Of a DNA stretch of 42,313 bases, positions 1 through 10,699 are shown in pieces. The notes beneath the pieces are model-generated. The model ran no database searches. It saw nothing but the letters and a program-made list of their open reading frames with translations, and was not told the origin of the DNA. Each line of letters starts with the position of its first letter. Positions within the stretch are counted from its first letter, which is position 1. This DNA comes from Brachionus koreanus (lineage: Eukaryota > Rotifera > Eurotatoria > Ploima > Brachionidae), in assembly GCA_016987375.1 (NCBI GenBank), contig PJRA01000272.1, positions 8,113 through 50,425 of the forward strand. Reading direction: 5' to 3'. A program made the translations under genes and the position numbers.

Positions 1-620
1 AAAGTCAATAAAGATCAAATTGATATAATTATAAATTGATAACTTGTATGTTGCAAATTTCACCATTGATCGTTTGATCACAAAGCTATTAATCAATCTT
101 GAGTAAAAAAATATCCAAATGTTTTTTCTAAATAAGACACCAAACACTGACAGCATATTCTAGGTGCCGTTAAAAGTGTGCTATTGATAGCTATAAATAA
201 TTTGAAAATAATTTGTTAATGTTGATACAGATACACCAACAGTAAAATCAAAAAATTTCATCCAAGATTAACAGTGATAATATATTGATTTTACTATTTA
301 CGATTTTCGAAATATCGAAAATCAACCTATAAACTAGCAAATGATTAGTTAAATTTACTAATTAATAAAATTTTCGTAATGAATAAAGTACTTAAGTATC
401 AAATTATTTTAAAAAAATACTGCATTATTTAAAAAAAACAAAATTTCTATTTGAAAAAATAATTTAGCGTTTCATAATCGAATTAGCTGTTTGAGATGGA
501 TCAAAAATTAATTTCTGTTTAATTTTGATCATCTAAAATAAAAAGAGGAATTAATTGAAAAAAATTGGCATTTAAAGAATCGAATTTTAAAATAAAAAGT
601 TTTTAAATTATTTCATGCTG
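1..620. other. Non-coding AT-rich flank
   Basis: I see no convincing coding exon on either strand. A small perfect inverted repeat sits near 302-323 (GATTTTCGA / TCGAAAATC arms around a 4-base loop). The right part is the likely 3' UTR of the minus-strand gene at 657-878. Confidence 0.5.
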
Positions 621-656
621 TTTATTTAGTCAAATGAGAATAATAATATTAATATT

Positions 657-878
657 TTAGTAGAAACCAGTGAATGGGGTTGATGATGAAGCCCATGAAG
701 CATCTGAAGAAAATGATGGAGCAGAAAATTGCAATGATGAAGTATCAATTGGAGCACTGAATGAAGCTGAATTGAATGAAATTGGAGCTTGTAGTGAGGT
801 TTGGGCAAAGTTGTTGTTGTTGTCCAAAGACAATGGAAGTGAAGCTGAAGCAGCGGCTAGTTGAAAATCGAAAGACAT
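657..878 (-). CDS. Ser/Ala/Phe-rich small protein, copy A (73 aa)
   Basis: Single-exon ORF from ATG at 878 to a stop at 657. The product is rich in Ser, Ala, Phe, Asn and Pro and has no cysteine, signal peptide or membrane segment. It starts MSFD, has an AAASAxLPLSLDNN block near residues 8-22, then NFAQTS, SFNSASF, and ends PFTGFY. The same blocks in the same order occur in three other intact copies (34385-34597, 40025-40237, 41566-41778) and a broken one at 2300-2483. Compared with those it is 3 residues longer (extra Asn codons) and clearly diverged, with changes spread along the protein while the blocks stay fixed, which suggests selection on the protein. A TATA box lies 60-68 bases upstream of the ATG. 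I recognise no family; the composition suggests an unstructured protein, but function is unknown. Confidence 0.72.
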   Translation of the reverse strand: MSFDFQLAAASASLPLSLDNNNNFAQTSLQAPISFNSASFSAPIDTSSLQFSAPSFSSDASWASSSTPFTGFY

Positions 879-937
879 TTTGATAGTTTTCTTTTTGGTA
901 TTGAATTAAATATGATTTTTGATAGAACAATCAAACT

Positions 938-946
938 CTTTTTATA
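938..946 (-). promoter_or_regulatory. TATA box of small-protein copy A
   Basis: On the minus strand this reads TATAAAAAG, 68 bases from its first T to the ATG at 878. The identical 9-mer precedes the other intact family members, there 86 bases from the ATG, so it is very likely the core promoter element. Confidence 0.6.
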
Positions 947-1235
947 TCAAAAATTATTTATAGATTTTATGCATCATGATTTTGATCAAGCTAGAAACAT
1001 TCGATTTATATTTTATTGAGTATTTATTTTTTGTTGCCTAGATCTTGTTCTATATTCTCTGATTCCAACATTCTTATTCTAATCATTCAACTAATTTCAA
1101 TGCCCACTTAATAAACAAACATATTTATTCTGAATTGAATAAATTTTCAAAGAAAATTCCTCAATTGTTTTATAAATTTTTGCTTTTTACTTTTAAAAAA
1201 TATAGAAAAATCACTCCCATTATTTCCATTGATTA

Positions 1236-1400
1236 ATCTTTTTTAATTGTTAGAATATCTGAAAAAAAGAGTTTCAAATCACTTGAATTAGCTTATTAAC
1301 TCAAAATTTTTAATGGTAAATCTGAAACATATGCTTGACTTTTTGATTTGATTAATCTTTTTTAATTGTTAGAATATCTGAAAAAAAGAGTTTCAAATTG
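1236..1400. repeat. Local direct repeat of about 50 bp
   Basis: The stretch beginning TTGATTAATCTTTTTTAATT near 1238 recurs near 1344 with the same continuation through AAAAAAAGAGTTTCAAAT. The copies are about 104 bases apart and nearly identical over about 50 bases. The rest of 950-2295 is AT-rich with no convincing gene; a short open stretch on the minus strand near 1020-1092 follows an AG but cannot be tied to a gene. Confidence 0.7.
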
Positions 1401-2299
1401 CTTAAGGCGTTCCTTTCAACAATTTTTTCTTAAAATCTAAAAGCAAAAATTTGCCTGTTGGTTACATTGAAAAAGAAATATTTACAGATAAAGCTTTATA
1501 ACTTTTATATATTAATCTTTTCTTGTAATGAAATTCAATTTTTTTTTAATTGAATAAGATAAATTTTTATTTATTTTTTTAATTTTTAAAGTCCAATTTA
1601 TTATGAGAATTCTCTTGTTTTTCATTTTTCGATTATATAAATTTTTTTTTGGATATAAATTCTTGTTATTTTTTGATTTAAATAAAAATTTTATTATATA
1701 AATAGAAATATGATTAAAATTAATATAATTAATTTAAAAAAATTTTTAAAAATTGGATTTGGATTCGTGGTTTTAATAATCAATGAAATTGTTCATGTAT
1801 AAATTTGAGAAATATAGATTCGAAAAAAATTTCTGAAAGTTCTTTCTTCAGACTAGATTCTTACTTTAAGGTAGCTATTGCATTATTTTAATTTTTTAAA
1901 ATTTTTAATCGTTTTCTTCAACCATTTTTATTTGAATATTTGATTAAAGACCGATTTCAAATGAATTTCAACAATCCTGAATTTGAATGCATTAAAATTG
2001 AAGCTTTTTTAATATATGCTAAAAAATTACTGCCATATCAAAAATTAAATTACTTTTACCATTTAAATATATTTTTCTGTGCGGTAAATATTTTTAATTC
2101 TGAACATTTAATTAAATTTAGATGTACAGTAGTATAGGAAAAGCGTTTGTTAACATCCACATTTAAAGTGTTAAATTATTTTAGTTTATTACTTGCATTC
2201 TTTTAAATCAACACAAGGTAAAAATTTGAAAAATACTTAAGCTTAAAATTTTGAAAAATTGAGCTAACAAAATTAATTTAAAAGAAACAGAAAATCGGA

Positions 2300-2483
2300 T
2301 TGACAATGTTTATGTTGATGACCAGAAGCATCTGAGAAAAATAATGAAGTATCAATTGGAGCCATGAATGAAGCTGAATTGAATGAAATTGGAGCTTGTA
2401 ATGAGGTTTGGGCAAAGTTGTTGCTGTCTTAAGACAATAAAAGTGGAGATGAAGCAGCGGCTAGTTGCAAATCGAAAGATAAT
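2300..2483 (-). pseudogene. Broken copy of the small-protein gene
   Basis: Reading leftward on the minus strand, this aligns closely with copy A (657-878) through the CTAGCCGCTGCTTCA start region, the NNFAQTS region and the SFNSASF region. It is disabled several ways: the start codon position is TTA instead of ATG, the codon before the Asp-Asn run is TAA, and a block of about 24 bases in the second half is missing, followed by a disrupted C-terminus. It lies about 1.4 kb from copy A in the same orientation, so it is probably a decayed tandem duplicate. Confidence 0.8.
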
Positions 2484-2489
2484 TAATTA

Positions 2490-2923
2490 AGTAATTAGTT
2501 TTTCTAGCATTTTTTAAAAATTTAACAAATTCAGTTTATTTTTTCCAAAAAAATTTTTTAAAAAATGTTTCAAAATTTTTTTTTGTTCAGTTTATTTACT
2601 TATTAAAGGTAAAAAATCAATAATTTAAAAGTCAAGTTTTAAATTTGAGCAAACGTCAAGTAAGTTCTATATAACTAATTAAAATTGCGGCCTTAAACTG
2701 TTCGAAATTTAACTTAAGAATGAGAAAATATTTAATATAATAATGAAATAAACAAGAAAAAAAACGTGAGGAGTTTTAATTCTAAACATCTATCTGCAGA
2801 TCTGGGTACCTCGAAGGCCATGGTTCTAAATTCATACGAGTAGATAATTAAAATCAAATTAGAAAAAAATTTCCAAATTTTTCAAATCTTGTATTTTAAA
2901 AATAAATTGCAAAATTTACTAAA
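2490..2923. other. Upstream region of RPLP1 copy 1
   Basis: AT-rich, without a gene. A more GC-balanced patch at about 2790-2850 lies just upstream of the ribosomal protein gene and could hold its promoter. I see no clear TATA box. Confidence 0.35.
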
Positions 2924-3375
2924 ATGGTTGGACAAAACGACGAATTGGCTTGCGTTTACGCTGCTTTGATCTTAGCTGATGACAACATTGGCATCACGGT
3001 TAGTTATTTTTAATTTGGAAATAAAGTATTAGTTATTTAAATTAGTTAATTTTCAGAGCGACAAAATAAGCGCTATTTTGAAAGCCGCCAACTATGATAT
3101 CGAGCCATATTGGCCAGGTCTTTTTGCTAACGCTTTGGAAAGTGTTAACGTGAAAGATTTAATAAGCAACATTAGCTCAGGCGCTTCTGCTCCAGCCCCA
3201 GCTGCTGCTGCAGCCGCTCCAGCTGCCGCCAAAGAAGAGACCAAGAAAGAAGATAAGAAGAAAGAGGAGAAGGCCGAAGAATCAGATGACGGAGACATGG
3301 GTTTTGGTATGCTAATTTTTCTAATTTAAATGAATCAATTTTTAAAACTTTTTTTAAATAGGTCTATTCGATTAA
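2924..3375 (+). CDS. RPLP1: 60S acidic ribosomal protein P1, copy 1
   Basis: Three exons: 2924-2998, 3057-3306 and 3362-3375, with introns starting GTTAGT and GTATGC and ending TTTCAG and AAATAG. The joined product is 112 aa, the usual P1 length. The N-terminus carries the P1 signature [14 protein letters not shown] and the [12 protein letters not shown] block. An Ala/Pro hinge follows, then a Lys/Glu run and the conserved tail ESDDGDMGFGLFD; the last three residues come from the 14-base final exon. P1 pairs with P2 on the stalk of the large ribosomal subunit and recruits translation GTPases. Without the splice the ORF would end with a false tail, so the third exon is needed. A paralogue with the same intron positions is at 22967-23406. 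Confidence 0.95.
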
Positions 3376-4050
3376 AAATTTTGATTTTATTTTATATAAA
3401 AATCAAATTTAATAAAATAATTTAAAAAAATTTTTTTTCTTTTTTTAATCAATTTTAACAAAACACTATTAATTTTAGTAAAAAAAAATATTTTCATACC
3501 ATAGTTTTCAATTAAATATACTTATTTGATAGAAATTATCTATTTACACTTTGAAAAGCTTAAAAGAAAAGCCAAAATTTAAACAAAAAAATAATTTATG
3601 TTGCCTAAAAAATAGCATATTTATCAGAATATTTCAAACATGCTTAATTGAATATCTATTCCAAAGTTTTTAATAAAAGACGAATACAAAAAATCTCAAA
3701 AGAAATTTTTTTATTAATTAAATCTACTTGAAAAAAGATAAGATTGTCAGATAAATCAAATATTTTTTCATTTTTTTTTTTTTGAACTAAGTACATTTGG
3801 CTGAAAGGAATGACTAAGTTCCTTTCCAAACTATATTTTTAATAAAAATTAATAAAATTTTTTTCTTAGTCTTATAAAACTTAAAGAACCAGAAATTAAA
3901 AGTTAAAATTAAATATATAAAAAAAAATAAATTGATTCATTCATCGCTTAAATGCTTATTGAAAATAGACTCTATTAAAAATTTTGTTAAAAAAATATTA
4001 GTTTTTATTTTTTTTCTCATAAGTGTTTAAAAGAAAATATAGCAAGTATT
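3376..4050. other. Non-coding AT-rich spacer
   Basis: No coding exon, RNA gene or repeat end that I can support; long A and T runs dominate. Confidence 0.5.
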
Positions 4051-4054
4051 TTAT

Positions 4055-4132
4055 GTATGTCGAAATAGTCGATTGGTAGAGTGTTTGATTTCTACTTAGA
4101 CTATCTAGGATCAAATCCTGGTCGCCAAATTT
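4055..4132 (+). repeat. tRNA-like / SINE-like sequence
   Basis: An A-box-like TAGTCGATTGG (near 4067) is followed about 40 bases later by a B-box-like GGATCAAATCC (near 4109), the spacing of an RNA polymerase III internal promoter. A T-arm (CTAGG / CCTGG, loop ATCAAAT) and an anticodon-like arm can be drawn. The acceptor ends do not pair and the D-stem is poor, so this is not a working tRNA. A tRNA-derived SINE head or decayed tRNA is the best reading. Confidence 0.45.
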
Positions 4133-4259
4133 TCACAGAAAATGATGAACAACTTGATCCAATTTTGACTTTGAATGATATTTAAAAAAAATCGAGCTTT
4201 TTAATACTGATTCTGTGGCTTAAGATAAGTTAGTTAAAAAAAACATTTAGTCATATCCT

Positions 4260-5140
4260 TTAATCACTTGTGATTGTCTTTAAATTGCCAATGAACAATG
4301 AAAATAATTCAAACAAAAGTTTATTCTCCCAAAAACATGATTTTTAGTGTATTGTGAAATTCAGATACAAATAAAACAAAAATTCTTAATTTTTTGATAA
4401 ATTTGAATAAAATATGTAAAAAAATAATGCAAAAAAACTGTAATATATTTTTTTGCACCTTTTTGATTCAAAATAAAATTTTAACTCTTTTTGTTTAACC
4501 AAATCAAATCGATGAACAATTAGAATTTTATTGATGTTTTATTTTTCGTCTTTTTTTTTTAAATAACAAAAAATATTTTATTTTAATAATAAAATTTTAA
4601 TTTATCAAAAAAGGAATTTTTGTTTTATTTGTATTTGAATTTGACTATTCTTAGTCAAGTCTCTTAATGACGAAAAGCTAAATTTTTAATGGTTTTGAGA
4701 TACCACAAACTCAAAATGCTTAGTACTTAGGTCTATCAATTGGTCTAGCAATTTTATCTGGAAATTTATTGATGAAAAGTGAAAAAAGCTGAGAAGTGTT
4801 TTTATTCTTTACACAGAATTGGATGTAAATCGAAATTTGTATGTTTTTTTTGCTAGTATTTATAAATTTAGCTAAGTTTAAGTAATAAAAGTATTTTATT
4901 TATTTAAAAGAAGGTGCAGCGCCTTCTTTTCAACCAGTATGCTAGTAATATTGTTGTTTTAATTATCAAAAATGGTTCCGAATTTGTCTTGTCGGAATAA
5001 TCGTTCATTTACTTTTCGATAAATTCATGTTCAGCTCTTTTTTCCATAAATTTTATAAAAAGTTGGTTTGATCTAATTTTAAGTTAATAGATTTTTTACT
5101 TTGTATGAACTGTATCGATGCTTGTTTTTAGAGAAAATTA
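4260..5140. other. Non-coding spacer with a hairpin
   Basis: No gene seen. A strong short hairpin lies near 4904-4929: AAAAGAAGG and CCTTCTTTT arms with further GC pairing inside, leaving almost no loop. At 5136-5240 there is an open stretch after a TTAG (reading KADQRFKRVKLILRDEFHLK), which could be a fossil exon but has no partner exon. Confidence 0.35.
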
Positions 5141-5298
5141 TTCTTCTTGTTCTCGAATGAAATAGTAGTCGAACAGAAAGCTGATCAGCGATTTAAAAGG
5201 GTTAAGTTGATTTTAAGGGATGAATTTCATCTAAAGCTTTTGATTCTGCAGATCAGGTTCACTTTAAATATTTGTTTTTTAATGATGGGTTTAAATAT

Positions 5299-5645
5299 TT
5301 ATTTCAGAAAACATCTCATGGGTGATGTAGTAATTAAAAAAAAAGAAATAAGAATAAAAATAACATATGAAGGACAGTTTATGTGTCTATTTTCAGTAAG
5401 TCTGCTTATTGTATGAAATTAGCAGAGTAGTTTAAAAGTCCAAGTCCGGACTTTAGATTATTTTTTAATTTTGTAAAAGTCCAATTCTGGACTTCAAACA
5501 ATTATATAATTTATATTATTTTTTAATTAAAAAAAAATTTTAAAAATTTATTTAAAAAAAAAAAAATTTAAAAATTTATTTTTTAAACAACTCTGGAAAT
5601 TAGTTTGAAATCACATGCTTTAGATAAAAGTATTTTAAATTGGAT
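5299..5645 (+). repeat. Dispersed repeat, copy 1
   Basis: This about 350-base segment recurs almost unchanged at 15551-15945. It starts ATTTATTTCAGAAAACATCT, contains CTCATGGGTGATGTAGTAAT, then a CAGAGTAGTTTAAAAGTCC block with two near-palindromic AAGTCC...GGACTT units, and ends with TTTGAAATCACATGCTTT. The CAGAGT start and repeated AAAGTCC units resemble hAT-type termini. No transposase is encoded. The small ORF running into it at 5147-5416 is probably fortuitous. Confidence 0.8.
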
Positions 5646-5775
5646 AAAATAAATAAAATTAATTTTTTTCTTTTTCGTAATAAAAAATAAAAAAATTAAA
5701 AATACGAAATATTGAAAAAGCTAGAGGTTTTATGTCAGTTTTATCTTATTCAAATATAATATTTAAATTTAAATA

Positions 5776-5806
5776 ATAACTAGAATTATATTATTCTAGT
5801 TATTTT
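5776..5806. repeat. Perfect 12-bp hairpin
   Basis: AATAACTAGAAT and its exact complement ATTCTAGTTATT are separated by about 6 A/T bases. It stands alone in the spacer before the chitinase-VWA gene. The rest of 5646-6017 is AT-rich and shows no gene. Confidence 0.6.
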
Positions 5807-6017
5807 TTGGATTTTTTTTAATATTTTATTCTTAAGGAACATCAAGCAAATAAAAAACTTAGCTTAGATTTTCAATTTTCAAGCTATTTTAAAAAATAGT
5901 TTATTTATATAATAATAGTTTATTTAGCTAAATATTGTCTTTATTTAGTCTTTATGATTGAAAATATTTAAAATTGTCTAGAATTATTCAAATTTACTAA
6001 GAAAAAAAAATAAAATT

Positions 6018-7951
6018 TCAAAAAAGAAAATTAATTGTTATTGAAAAGAGCATTGACAAAGCAAAATTAAACTTTGGTGCAGAATTTTCTTTAATTGGTA
6101 TAGTATCGAGTTCATTAATTTCAATTGAAAATTGATTATAATCATTCAAACCTTTGACACCTATGTAAACTTGAGAAAAATTTGATTTTGGATCAAGTTC
6201 CAATAAATTATTAGTATTTGTATTTCTTTTTCTTCTATTCTTAGAATCGAGTACTTCATAATCGTTTGGATTTTCGTTTGTCAATGAACTAAAAAGTTCA
6301 ACATCTCCAAAAATTATATTCAAATTTATCGTAACACCCAAAGTTGAATTCAAATTTTGCACATAGTAAGTGAAGTATTTGAATGTGTCTTTTTCGACTT
6401 TAATAGGTACTGTTGCGTTTGGAATAATGGCTGGTTGAAGACATGAAACTTGATTTAGTTCGTCATAAATTAAAGAAACTTGATCGTAATCAGCTACTCT
6501 GTAAAAGCGATTATTTGATGATATATTTTTTAGTTCTTTTAAATTTAAGTTTTGTCCAACTCCTATACTAATTATGGAAATTTTTTTTGCCTTTAATGAA
6601 TTGGCAACAGGAATTGGAGCTTTACCTTCGTTGCTTTTCCCATCTGTAAGAACAATAATGACCTTACCAACTCCTAATGAAGAATTTCTCATTCCTTTAT
6701 TTGTAGAATAAATATCAAAACATTGATTTAATGCATCTCCCGTTGCCGTTGATCCACCTGTATATTTTACATTATTTGAAATGAAATCTAAAAGAGGATT
6801 TTTAGATTTGAATGAATTCAAATAAATTTCAATCTCTGATTTAGATGAATAATTAATCAACGCAACTTGAGTTTTATTTGGGCCAATATTCAATCTATTG
6901 ATAAATTTTTGAGTAAAATCTTTGGCTTTTAAAAACCCATCACTACCAACACTACCAGAAGCATCAAGAACAAATGTTAGATCCATGTCAGCGGAACAAT
7001 TTTCATCACAACATCTTATGTTTGCGGGACCTTTGCATTGGTTAGCCACAGTTTTTCCGTTACAACCACAATATTTTTTTCCAACAAACCCAACATTACA
7101 TATCGGCTTGCAAACACCTTGTTTTTTGTTAATGGTACAATTTTCTCCTCTGCCTTTCATTAGGGCGCCACATTGAAATTTTTTTATGGCTGCTTCCAAA
7201 AAATCTACCCGATCTTTAAAACCATTCAAGGCTCCATTAATCAAACCGGTTATTCTTGAAAAACCATAAAAAGTTCCATCTGAAAATGTGTTTAAATTTT
7301 CACTAGTTCCATTTTCCCAGTACCATTGTGCAATCTTTGATGCAATTGATGGAAAAGCTGCCAACTCTGGTTCATTTTCTAACTCGATTTTAAGATATTC
7401 ACCTGCCCTTTTGTAATTAGATCGTCCAGTTATTTGAATAAAGCCTCTTCCCTTATATTTGGCACCTTCACGAAAAGTTAAATTTTAAAAATAAATAAAA
7501 ATAAACATTTACCATCACCAATATCAACATTTCCTAATTTTCCGTCATATTTTGAAAAGTCAGTTCCTGATTCTTCAGAATTTAAAAATTTCGAGCTTTC
7601 ATAAGCTAACTGACTTAAATAAAATGCTTTTTGAAAGCATGTAGGATTTCGATTTGGACCTATCAAAACTCTACTAATGATGTTAATTCTTTTATTTTTA
7701 ATTGTTAAAATTTCTTCAAGTTCAGATTCAGATACAAATATTGGGTTAGCTATTGTCATATTATCAGGAATACAACACTTCAAATTACCAGTGCACTTAT
7801 TATTATTAATAATTGCACCAATACAGTCACTTGGTGGCATGCAAGTTCCATTAAAATATGGATGATAATTGCTTTGACAGTTTTCAGCCTGCAGTGAAAA
7901 TATTTTAGATGAGAAAACTATCAATAGAAATTCGAAATTTCTAAAAAACAT
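6018..7951 (-). CDS. Secreted GH19 chitinase-like / VWA fusion protein
   Basis: Two exons, 7951-7513 and 7465-6018, split by a 47-base intron (GTAAAT...GTGAAG) that keeps frame; 628 aa. Residues 1-22 are a signal peptide. A cysteine module (25-60) ends in a CC pair. GH19 follows at about 98-245: AYESS with Glu118 as candidate catalytic acid, LGNVDIGDG, GRGFIQITGRSNY (152-164), and NGALNGFKDR. A second cysteine module (about 256-303, CKGPANIRCC) links to a VWA domain (about 307-490) with an intact metal site: DASGS (314-318), TGGST (382-386) and LTDG (419-422). A beta-rich tail, a dibasic RRKR at 557-560 and a hydrophobic C-terminus (614-628) suggest a GPI anchor or membrane tether. GH19 enzymes cut chitin or, in phage-like forms, peptidoglycan. 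Role in defence or digestion is inference. GH19 is patchy in animals, so ancient horizontal transfer is possible; the intron shows it is now eukaryotic. Confidence 0.87.
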
Positions 7952-8635
7952 TTTTTTTTAACTGGAATTTTAAATTTTAGTGATTTAATATACCTTTAGC
8001 TTGGCTAAAAAATGAAACATTATTTAATTTGGATCATTTTGAGAATAAATATTTAAATGTTAAATTGTTAGGTTTTTTTTTGATCATCCTTTTTTTAGGA
8101 ATAAATATTTATGCAGTAAAAATATTTTAAGTAAGTATTAAATTTAAAGACATAATTATTGAAAATTGACTGTTAATATTTAACTTTTAATCACTGTTTT
8201 CAAATCCCGATTTACAGCCCTTTTTTAAAAAGATTTTTAAGCTTTTTTTTTGTTATTTTATTTTTTGATTAAAAAATTTTCAAACAAGAGGGCTGAAAAA
8301 GGACTAGAACAACATTTATTTAACAATTCAGTGTTCATCTCGACTTAAGAAAAAAATTTTAAATTAATTTACAAATAAAGAAATAATTTACAGCGTCTAA
8401 AGGTGCAAATTGAATCATTTACTCATCCTTTACCTAAAATTTAGTGCTCCTAAAATTTGTATGCAGCTAAAAGGAAAAAACAATTCCAAAAAATTAATCC
8501 TTCCGAATTCTCGGACATCAAAAAAAAAAGAATTTAGACAATTAATTTTTTCAAATCTTATTAAAAAATGAATATAATTTTGTTGACTAATTTTTTTTAA
8601 TTGACTTTAAAACCTTCTTATTATATAATTATTGA
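7952..8635. other. Upstream region of GH19-VWA gene
   Basis: Non-coding and AT-rich. The minus-strand promoter should lie in the first 100-150 bases; I see only weak TATA-like sequence there. Nothing else stands out. Confidence 0.35.
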
Positions 8636-8639
8636 TAAT

Positions 8640-8880
8640 ATAATTTGAGAGGTCCCCAGGTTCATCCGAATGCCTTGCGCCTTCGTTTAAACCCAACTGC
8701 TACAAATTTGAAAATTGAAAATAAAATAAAATATAAATAAATAAATTATATTTGAATAAAAAAGAATGATTATTTGTTGAGTTTGGTGAAAGAATCCATA
8801 GGTGTTTTTAACCTTATTTTTAACTTTGTGCTTGATATGACAAACGCGTGAAGCCTTCGTTTCATGCAATTATACAAGCC
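8640..8880. repeat. Possible SINE-derived fragments
   Basis: GCCTTCGTTTAAACCC near 8671 resembles GCCTTCGTTTAGACCC near 14653, and another GCCTTCGTTT lies near 8852. The recurring core looks like the D-arm to anticodon part of a tRNA-derived SINE, but no full A/B box pair is intact here. Confidence 0.3.
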
Positions 8881-9940
8881 AAGTTAGATATTTCTTTAGC
8901 TCAAAAATATTGATTTATATTAACTATTCACTGTTGAATAAATAATCTTAATTAAATAAGTGGTTCGAAAAAAATAAAGATATGAAAAGATTGTTGATTA
9001 CTCATTTTTCTTTTTTTCTTTCTTAGAGACATCTTAAGTATTAAACTTTTTTCGATTATCATTTAATTCAAAGTTTAATTAACAATATTGAAAAATTTTT
9101 AAACGAGAAAATTTTAAAAGCTTTTTACACAATCTTTAATCAAATCAATGTAGAATTCTATAAATAATTCAGCTTGATAATTTCATTTTTGATTGTTAGC
9201 TGAATTTTCACTTTAATCGACAACTACTAATGTTGGCTTTATGCTTCAATGAACAAATTTCATTATTTTTTCATGAAAATTCTGGATATTTTAACGGTTA
9301 ATCGAATAAGATTAGAAAAAAATTATAAATCTCAAAAATATATTGAATAAAAAAGAAATTTTGATTTTTATTTTCTAAATTATTTATTTATTTACGAAAA
9401 AAAAAGTTAAAAAGCTCAAGAAATATTGGGCAATTTGATAAAAATAATTTAAGACTTAATTTTATAACATTTCGAAACAGTTTTTTTTTAGTTAAGTTGG
9501 ATGAATAAATAATTATTTTAAATGTGAAATTCTTTTTAATAGTTAAATAATGCTGTATCTAAGATTAGTTGAGAAATTTTTTTAATGTCAAGTAAAATAG
9601 GAAATAATTAATGAAATAATTTTTGGGCTAATGTTAAATCGAATTGAGAATAAAGAGGAGATTGTGTAGAACATTCTTAATCAGTATTCAAATTTTTAAT
9701 CTTATTTATAACATAACATAGAAAAACATTACTAGTTCTAGTTAATAAAACAAACAAGAAAGTCTATTATTTAAGTTTTAAACAGTTAAAGTCTTTTAAT
9801 CTTTTAAGACTTTAAAACATGCTATATGTATAAATACTTTAAAATTAATATTTTAGATAAAAAATTTGAAATTTTGAACGTAGTTTAAAGTAAGAAAGAT
9901 CCAAGATTGATTTAGAAAACTTAATAATGATGATAAGAGC
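8881..9940. other. Non-coding AT-rich spacer
   Basis: No supported gene. Near 9789-9835 is a short repeat containing an AGTCTTTTAATCTTTTAAGACT palindrome (arms AGTCTTTTAA / TTAAAAGACT) followed by ATATGTATAAA. It recurs at about 11891-11935. Confidence 0.5.
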
Positions 9941-9949
9941 CTTTTTTTT

Positions 9950-10670
9950 ATCCTAATTCACTTCTTCTGGAGCTTAAGTCCATCTTTCGCCTTCACTCTT
10001 GCTTCTTCCCATGCCATCCCCATTTCAGTGAGTTTTTTTGTAATCTTTGACCTCGTTACAGCCCGTCATTCTAATATGCGTCGCCCTTGAAGTTTCCATT
10101 GAATTGCTCTTTTTGGCATCCTTGTTTTTTTCATTCTTAGTATATTTTTAAGCCATCGCAGTCTTTTACTTTTCAATTACTTATTGACTCTTTGTTTATT
10201 TTTGTGTATACTTGAGCCTTCGAAAATGTCTCAGTGTTACCATTTGTGTTCCCATTGCTTTATTGGGGGGGTAGATTAAAATAGAATCGATCATAATAAA
10301 TTGATTAAAATAGCAAAAGTAAAAAAACAAATCAATTAAAAGAGCAATATTATTTCATTATTTTATGGGTGTTTTCTATGAAATCTTGCTATTTCAAATG
10401 CATAGGAAAACACATATTTAGTTTCGGGGAGATAACACATCTTTGTCTGACTCGTGTGCAGGTTTTGAAGCTCTCAGATCGTCCTTTCTTCAGAATCACC
10501 CTATACTCAAATTTCTCGTAGAAGTTAACAATCTTCTGTGGCAAAACTTCACTGTGTATGCTATCAAATGCTTTCTTGAAGTCAAAAAAGTTAAAATACA
10601 AGGGACTATTTCATTCTAGGATTTGATCTATTATATTCCTAAGTGCAAATATCTCATCTATGCAAAAGGA
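9950..10670 (-). pseudogene. LINE (non-LTR retrotransposon) relic
   Basis: Two blocks on the minus strand come from one LINE ORF2. Block one (about 10670-10389) reads through reverse-transcriptase motif A, FFDFKKAFDSIHSEV, and motif B-like VRQRCVISPKL, with an in-frame TGA before motif A. Block two (about 10170-9950) reads RLRWLKNILRM, MPKRAIQWKLQGRR, a TGA, then LTEMGMAWEEARVKAKDG, the typical C-terminal tail of such elements. The catalytic YADD region and about 1 kb between the blocks are missing, so this is an internally deleted dead copy. Confidence 0.85.
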
Positions 10671-10699
10671 TTTAATTTTTTTTATCAACGTAAGTCTAT

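Noticed and set aside
1940..2137. 65-codon ORF
   Set aside because: Starts without ATG at the first codon, has Phe/Ile/Lys/Asn-rich composition expected from AT-rich DNA, and no splice partners or motifs.
4055..4132. Functional tRNA
   Set aside because: Acceptor strands do not pair and the D-stem is weak; only the box A/B-like motifs and T-arm are good, so I list it as a tRNA-like repeat.
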